Below are positions 57,892 through 64,000 of a stretch of 64,000 nt of DNA, one piece after another. This stretch comes from Rahnella rivi (GTDB taxonomy: Bacteria > Pseudomonadota > Gammaproteobacteria > Enterobacterales > Enterobacteriaceae), in assembly GCF_019049655.1 (NCBI RefSeq), contig NZ_JAFMOX010000061.1, positions 62,001 to 126,000 on the forward strand. Direction: 5' to 3'. Numbering within the stretch: the first letter of the stretch is position 1; every line of letters starts with the position of its first letter. A program made the translations under genes and the position numbers. Below the pieces are notes generated by a model, which saw nothing but the letters and a program-made list of their open reading frames with translations, ran no database searches and had not been told where the DNA came from.

Positions 57892-57946
57892 AACCAGTGA
57901 CATACGGATTAACAGTCCGCCGTTCTACCGACTGAACTACAGAGGA
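57871..57946 (-). tRNA. asnT-like: tRNA-Asn (anticodon GUU)
   Basis: 76 bases including encoded CCA. The minus strand reads TCCTCTGTAGTTCAGTCGGT onward, with anticodon loop CTGTTAA, T-loop GGTTCGAGTCC and acceptor pairing TCCTCTG / CAGAGGA. It appears identical to the E. coli tRNA-Asn. Which asn copy (T, U, V or W) it corresponds to cannot be told. It is intact despite the island insertion at its 3' end. Confidence 0.97.
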
Positions 57947-58211
57947 ATCGTGTGAACGGGGCGCATGATAACGAGTGACGGGGGCGGGATCAAAGGTTTT
58001 TTTGCTGCGACGTTCTGATGGGAGACAATTTGTGCAGATGGGTCAAAAAACAGTAAATCTTTCCCGCAGTTCATCAAATAAACTGAATCCTTATGTTAAA
58101 TAAATGACATTTATTCTCATCCTGAGTCGCGTAAAGTAATCCCATCAGTGTGCTGTTATCCGCCAGTCGGGTCCGGCGCAGCGTTTTTCGCACTATGAGG
58201 ATGAATACGCG

Positions 58212-59237
58212 ATGAAAAAGATTGGATTTTTATCATTTGGTCACTGGACGCCATCTCCGCAGTCGGGCACCCGTTCGGCAGCAGATGCATTATTACAATC
58301 TATCGATCTGGCCGTGGCGGCTGAAGAACTGGGAGCCGACGGCGCTTATTTCCGCGTGCATCACTTTGCCCGTCAGCTGGCCTCGCCATTCCCGTTGCTG
58401 GCGGCCATTGGCGCAAAAACCCGCAAGATCGAGATTGGTACCGGTGTTATCGATATGCGTTACGAGAATCCGCTGTATATGGCCGAAAGCGCCAGCGCCG
58501 CGGATTTGATTTCCGGGGGGCGTTTGCAGCTCGGTATCAGCCGGGGTTCGCCGGAGCAGGTGATCGACGGCTGGCGCTATTTTGGTTATCAGCCGGAAGA
58601 GGGCGAAACAGAAGCCGATATGGCGCGCCGTCATACTGAAAAGCTGCTGGATGCGCTGCGCGGTGAAGGTTTTGCGAAACCCAATCCGCAACCGATGTTT
58701 CCAAATCCGCCGGGTTTGCTGCGCACTGAGCCTTATTCTGAAGGGCTGCGCGAGCGCATCTGGTGGGGCGCTGGCTCGAATGCGACCGCCGTCTGGGCCG
58801 CGAAGCTGGGCATGAATTTGCAAAGCTCAACGCTGAAAGATGATGAAACCGGCGAGCCGTTCCATATTCAGCAGGCGCAGCAAATCCGCGCCTATCGTGC
58901 GGCCTGGAAGGAAGCCGGGCATGAGCGGGCACCGCGTGTCTCGGTCAGCCGCAGCATTTTTGCCCTGATGGATGACCGCGATCGCATGTACTTTGGCGGC
59001 AGCAGTAACGATGGCGATAAAGTGGGTTTCCTCGATGAGAAAACCCGTGCGATTTTCGGTCGCAGCTATGCAGCCAGCCCGGAAATGTTGATCAAACAGC
59101 TGAAACAGGATGAAGCCATCGCCGAAGCCGACACCTTGTTACTGACCGTGCCGAATCAGCTGGGCGTTGAGTATAACGTGCATGTGATTGAGTCGATCCT
59201 GAAACATGTTGCTCCCGAAATGGGATGGCGTGAGTAG
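58212..59237 (+). CDS. Luciferase-like flavin-dependent oxidoreductase
   Basis: A 341-residue LLM-class protein with MKKIGFLSFGHW, ELGADGAYFRVHHFARQLA, IGTGVIDMRYENPLYMAES and LISGGRLQLGISRGSPEQV. It is a third luciferase-like enzyme in the window but of a different group from the pair at 34-36 kb. GAGGA lies 11 bases before the ATG. It is monocistronic, between tRNA-Asn and katG, with a strong terminator. The substrate is unknown. Confidence 0.9.
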   Translation: MKKIGFLSFGHWTPSPQSGTRSAADALLQSIDLAVAAEELGADGAYFRVHHFARQLASPFPLLAAIGAKTRKIEIGTGVIDMRYENPLYMAESASAADLISGGRLQLGISRGSPEQVIDGWRYFGYQPEEGETEADMARRHTEKLLDALRGEGFAKPNPQPMFPNPPGLLRTEPYSEGLRERIWWGAGSNATAVWAAKLGMNLQSSTLKDDETGEPFHIQQAQQIRAYRAAWKEAGHERAPRVSVSRSIFALMDDRDRMYFGGSSNDGDKVGFLDEKTRAIFGRSYAASPEMLIKQLKQDEAIAEADTLLLTVPNQLGVEYNVHVIESILKHVAPEMGWRE

Positions 59238-59260
59238 TCGCTAAGCAACATGACGAAACG

Positions 59261-59297
59261 AAAGCCCGTCGGGGGAAACCCTGACGGGCTTTTTTCT
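59261..59297 (+). terminator. Terminator of the LLM gene
   Basis: Stem AAAGCCCGTC-G-GGG / CCC-T-GACGGGCTTT with a GAAA tetraloop and one mismatch, then a T-rich tail. Confidence 0.88.
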
Positions 59298-59474
59298 TTT
59301 TGCGACGCGGGCAGATAAGCCGCTGTCATTAAGGGGTTATTCTATAATCAGTGATGGCATTATTTTGATGAAAAAACCCGCAGGCACTGCACAAAATTCT
59401 GAAGGCAAGATCTATCAAATACATAGGGTGATTCAGATGTGACTGGTTTCAATCCGCGTATAGAGTAGCAATGA

Positions 59475-61709
<2,235 letters not shown>

Positions 61710-61748
61710 ACGTAAAGGCAGGATCGTAAAGGGTAGTTATTACCCTCA

Positions 61749-61784
61749 AAAGCCCGCTCAGGGATAACTGAGCGGGCTTTTTAA
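61749..61784 (+). terminator. Terminator of katG
   Basis: Perfect 13-base stem AAAGCCCGCTCAG / CTGAGCGGGCTTT around GGATAA, then T residues. Confidence 0.9.
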
Positions 61785-61800
61785 CAGGGAGATTACGCTG

Positions 61801-61938
61801 TCAGAGAGGGGATCCGCCGTTTCCGCCGTTACCGCCAGCGCCGACAGAAGCAGTATTGGATTTTTCCGGAAATGGCGTTTCGGTGGTGAAGTGAGCCTGA
61901 ATGGGGATCGCACCACCCTACAGGCTCTCTTCAAACAT
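61801..61938 (-). pseudogene. Possible coding remnant with a glycine-rich end
   Basis: Minus-strand frame from ATG 61938: MFEESL, a stop, then GGAIPIQAHFTTETPFPEKS and VGAGGNGGNGGSPL before a stop at 61801. The codon use looks coding, and one in-frame stop interrupts it. It lies just downstream of mesD on the same strand. I do not recognise a family; it may be chance. Confidence 0.2.
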
Positions 61939-61954
61939 CAGACGGGTGGCGAAA

Positions 61955-62986
61955 TTATTTCGCCAGAAGCTCTTTGCGGACGATTTCAGCGCCTGCACTT
62001 AAGGCATCCAGCTTGCCTCTTGCCACGCTGCGAGGCAGGGGGATCATGCCGCAGTTAGTGCAAGGATAGAGCTTGTCGGCGTCTACAAACTGCAGCGCTT
62101 TGCGAAGGGTGGCGGCGACTTCTTCCGGTGTTTCGATGTTATTGGTTGCCACATCAATGGCTCCCACCATTACCTTTTTACCGCGAATAAGTTCCAGCAG
62201 CTCAATGGGTACATGGGAGTTCTGACATTCCAGTGAAATAATATCGATATTAGATTTTTGCAGCTTTGGAAAAATCTCTTCATATTGTCGCCATTCGGTG
62301 CCCAGCGTTTTTTTCCAGTCTGTATTGGCTTTAATGCCATAGCCGTAGCAAATGTGGACAGCCGTTTCACATTTAAGCCCTTCGATAGCTCTTTCTAAAG
62401 TGGCAATGCCCCAGTCATTCACTTCATCAAAGAAGACATTAAACGCGGGCTCATCAAACTGAATAATATCGACGCCCACAGCTTCTAATTCTTTGGCTTC
62501 TTCATTGAGAATTTTAGCGAATTCCCAGGCAAGTTTTTCGCGACTTTTATAGTGGTTATCATACAGCGTATCGATCATGGTCATCGGCCCTGGCAGAGCC
62601 CATTTAATTGGTCGTGTGGTTTGCTGACGTAAAAACTTAGCATCTTCGACAAAAACCGATCGCTGGCGGCTTACCGGCCCAACAACTGTCGGCACGCTCG
62701 CTTCATAACGATTACGAATTTTAACCGTTTCGCGTTTTTCGAAATCAACGCCGCTGAGGTTCTCAATAAACGTCGTGACAAAATGCTGACGGGTTTGCTC
62801 GCCGTCGCTGACAATATCAATACCTGCCTGTTGCTGATCTTCCAGACACAAACGCAGGGCGTCCTGTTTGCCGTCAATTAATTCCTGATCCTGCAATTTC
62901 CACGGGGACCAAAGCACCTCAGGTTGTGCCAGCCAGGAAGGCTTAGGTAAACTGCCGGCAGTCGATGTCGGTAATAATTTTTTCAT
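61955..62986 (-). CDS. mesD: Methionine synthase MesD (MetE catalytic-domain homologue)
   Basis: A 343-residue protein corresponding only to the C-terminal half of MetE; it lacks the N-terminal folate-binding half. Zinc-site residues are in AVHICYGYG and YPCTNCGMIPL; substrate-binding segments are SDGEQTRQHFVTTF and IIQFDEPAFNVFFDE. Its neighbour is a DUF1852 gene (mesX), the pairing that defines the MesD/MesX methionine synthases described in Acinetobacter, which need oxygen but no folate or cobalamin. AAGGTCACCTGTT precedes the ATG. The two genes read together on the minus strand with a 27-base gap. Confidence 0.88.
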   Translation of the reverse strand: MKKLLPTSTAGSLPKPSWLAQPEVLWSPWKLQDQELIDGKQDALRLCLEDQQQAGIDIVSDGEQTRQHFVTTFIENLSGVDFEKRETVKIRNRYEASVPTVVGPVSRQRSVFVEDAKFLRQQTTRPIKWALPGPMTMIDTLYDNHYKSREKLAWEFAKILNEEAKELEAVGVDIIQFDEPAFNVFFDEVNDWGIATLERAIEGLKCETAVHICYGYGIKANTDWKKTLGTEWRQYEEIFPKLQKSNIDIISLECQNSHVPIELLELIRGKKVMVGAIDVATNNIETPEEVAATLRKALQFVDADKLYPCTNCGMIPLPRSVARGKLDALSAGAEIVRKELLAK

Positions 62987-63013
62987 AACAGGTGACCTTA
63001 TATTTTTTTATAA

Positions 63014-63997
63014 TCAAAGAACAGTTTGCGCAGACCATTGTTCAAGAACGGATTGATAGGGTTTAATGAAGTTCTCTTCAGTAAACTTCCCTTGCTCAAC
63101 AGCCAGCTGGCTACGTTCTTCCCGATCGTAAACAATGCGTGTTAAAGAATAATCCTGATAATTCAGGCTTGGCTGATACTGTATTCCGGCCGCAGAATTA
63201 GCATTGTAAATCTCAGGGCGGTAAATCTTTTGGAAAGTCTCCATCGTGCTGATGGTGCTGATCAGCTCAAGATTTGTGTAATCACTGAGTAAGTCGCCGG
63301 TAAAATAGAAGGCTAAAGGTGCCACGCTGTTTTCAGGCATGAAATATCGCGCCCGCAATCCCATTTTTGCGAAGTATTCATCGGTCAGAGAAAGTTCATC
63401 CTGCTGATATTCGATACCCAATACAGGATGTTTCACGCCGGTGCGATAATAGGTGTTTTTGCTGGAGACGCTCAGGCATATCACCGGTTTCTTATTGAAG
63501 TTATCTTTATAGGTGTCTGAGTTGACGAAGCATTTAAATATATCCCCATGCAGTTCTCCAAATTTCTCAGGAAGACTGAACGCGGATTGGGTTTTATTGT
63601 GCGCGGGCAATAAAACGCTAAAATCATAATCCCTCACATAGGAGGAGAAATTATTCCCTAAAATACCTTCAATACGCTGACTGGTGTGTTTATCCACGAT
63701 ATTTGTTTTCAGTATTTCAATCACCGGGAAGGAGTCTGAGCTGTCCTCGCCGGAAATAGTTAACTGAACAGTAATGATATCAAGTTCAACAGAATAGCGA
63801 TCGCTCTTCGGGTTATCCCAGTGAGCCAGAGAGTTGAAGCGGTTATCGATCATCACTAAGGTGTTACGCAGGTTATCCTGGCGTTTCTCACCCCTTGCCA
63901 GATTAGCAAAGTTGGTGGTAATACGCGTATTTTCCGAGGGGTTATAATCTTCGTCGAAACGAATGCTCTTAATAGCAAAGGTAATATTTTTATTCAT
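63014..63997 (-). CDS. mesX: DUF1852 protein MesX
   Basis: A 327-residue DUF1852 family protein, upstream of mesD in the same direction. It has long stretches of the family such as FAIKSIRFDEDYNPSENTRI, NFANLARGEKRQDNLRNTL and MIDNRFNSLAHWDNPKSDRY. MesX is required for MesD-type methionine synthesis; its exact chemistry (methyl donor supply or oxygen-dependent step) was not settled in what I know. The ATG is three bases from the window edge, so the promoter is outside. Confidence 0.88.
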   Translation of the reverse strand: MNKNITFAIKSIRFDEDYNPSENTRITTNFANLARGEKRQDNLRNTLVMIDNRFNSLAHWDNPKSDRYSVELDIITVQLTISGEDSSDSFPVIEILKTNIVDKHTSQRIEGILGNNFSSYVRDYDFSVLLPAHNKTQSAFSLPEKFGELHGDIFKCFVNSDTYKDNFNKKPVICLSVSSKNTYYRTGVKHPVLGIEYQQDELSLTDEYFAKMGLRARYFMPENSVAPLAFYFTGDLLSDYTNLELISTISTMETFQKIYRPEIYNANSAAGIQYQPSLNYQDYSLTRIVYDREERSQLAVEQGKFTEENFIKPYQSVLEQWSAQTVL

Positions 63998-64000
63998 TGT

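Overview
The window is a piece of an Enterobacterales chromosome. Gene content and protein similarity to E. coli, together with a complete lsr operon and the plant and soil type catabolic genes, suggest a Yersiniaceae-like genus such as Rahnella, Serratia or Ewingella; the genus is an inference. There are no rRNA genes and no CRISPR array. One tRNA gene is present, tRNA-Asn(GUU).

Layout. (1) 1-14.5 kb is conserved core: the yciN start, topA, cysB, acnA, ribA, pgpB, lapA, lapB, pyrF, yciH, osmB and yciT in the order known from E. coli, with an extra ribbon-helix-helix-like gene and an isolated L-ribulose-5-phosphate 4-epimerase gene added. (2) 14.6-20 kb is sugar and anaerobic metabolism: the glycyl-radical enzyme pair pflE/pflF divergent from fsaA around a perfect FNR box, then kdgT behind a KdgR-like operator. 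(3) 20-28.8 kb is the whole autoinducer-2 system: lsrRK divergent from lsrACDBFG. (4) 28.9-36.2 kb is a sulfur-salvage type cluster: amino-acid ABC transporter, GNAT acetyltransferase, M20 deacylase and two luciferase-like monooxygenases, resembling the Bacillus yxe and ytm S-alkylcysteine loci. (5) 36.3-42.4 kb carries acuI, cheV (with a sigma-28-type promoter), a membrane diguanylate cyclase, yaiL, a RluA-family pseudouridine synthase and an HNH endonuclease.

(6) 42.6-57.9 kb is an AT-rich genomic island inserted at the 3' end of tRNA-Asn, the type of site used by the Yersinia high-pathogenicity island. It has tRNA-end direct repeats, a wrecked P4-type integrase next to the tRNA, a decayed IS903-like element and an amidohydrolase pseudogene. 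Between these lies an intact biosynthetic gene cluster that I cannot match to a known product: a LysR regulator divergent from a 14-TM type exporter, two small carrier proteins, a FabH-like ketosynthase III, a glutamine-dependent asparagine synthetase-like enzyme, an AfsA-type hotdog protein, an old-yellow-enzyme reductase, two short-chain dehydrogenases, a phosphopantetheinyl transferase and an NADP-binding oxidoreductase. The combination points to an ACP-bound beta-ketoacyl chain built by the KAS III, condensed by the AfsA-like enzyme in a butyrolactone-type reaction, reduced and amidated, then exported. This is the best candidate here for an undescribed system.

(7) 58-64 kb is chromosomal again: a luciferase-like oxidoreductase, katG, and the mesD/mesX pair encoding an oxygen-dependent, folate-independent methionine synthase.
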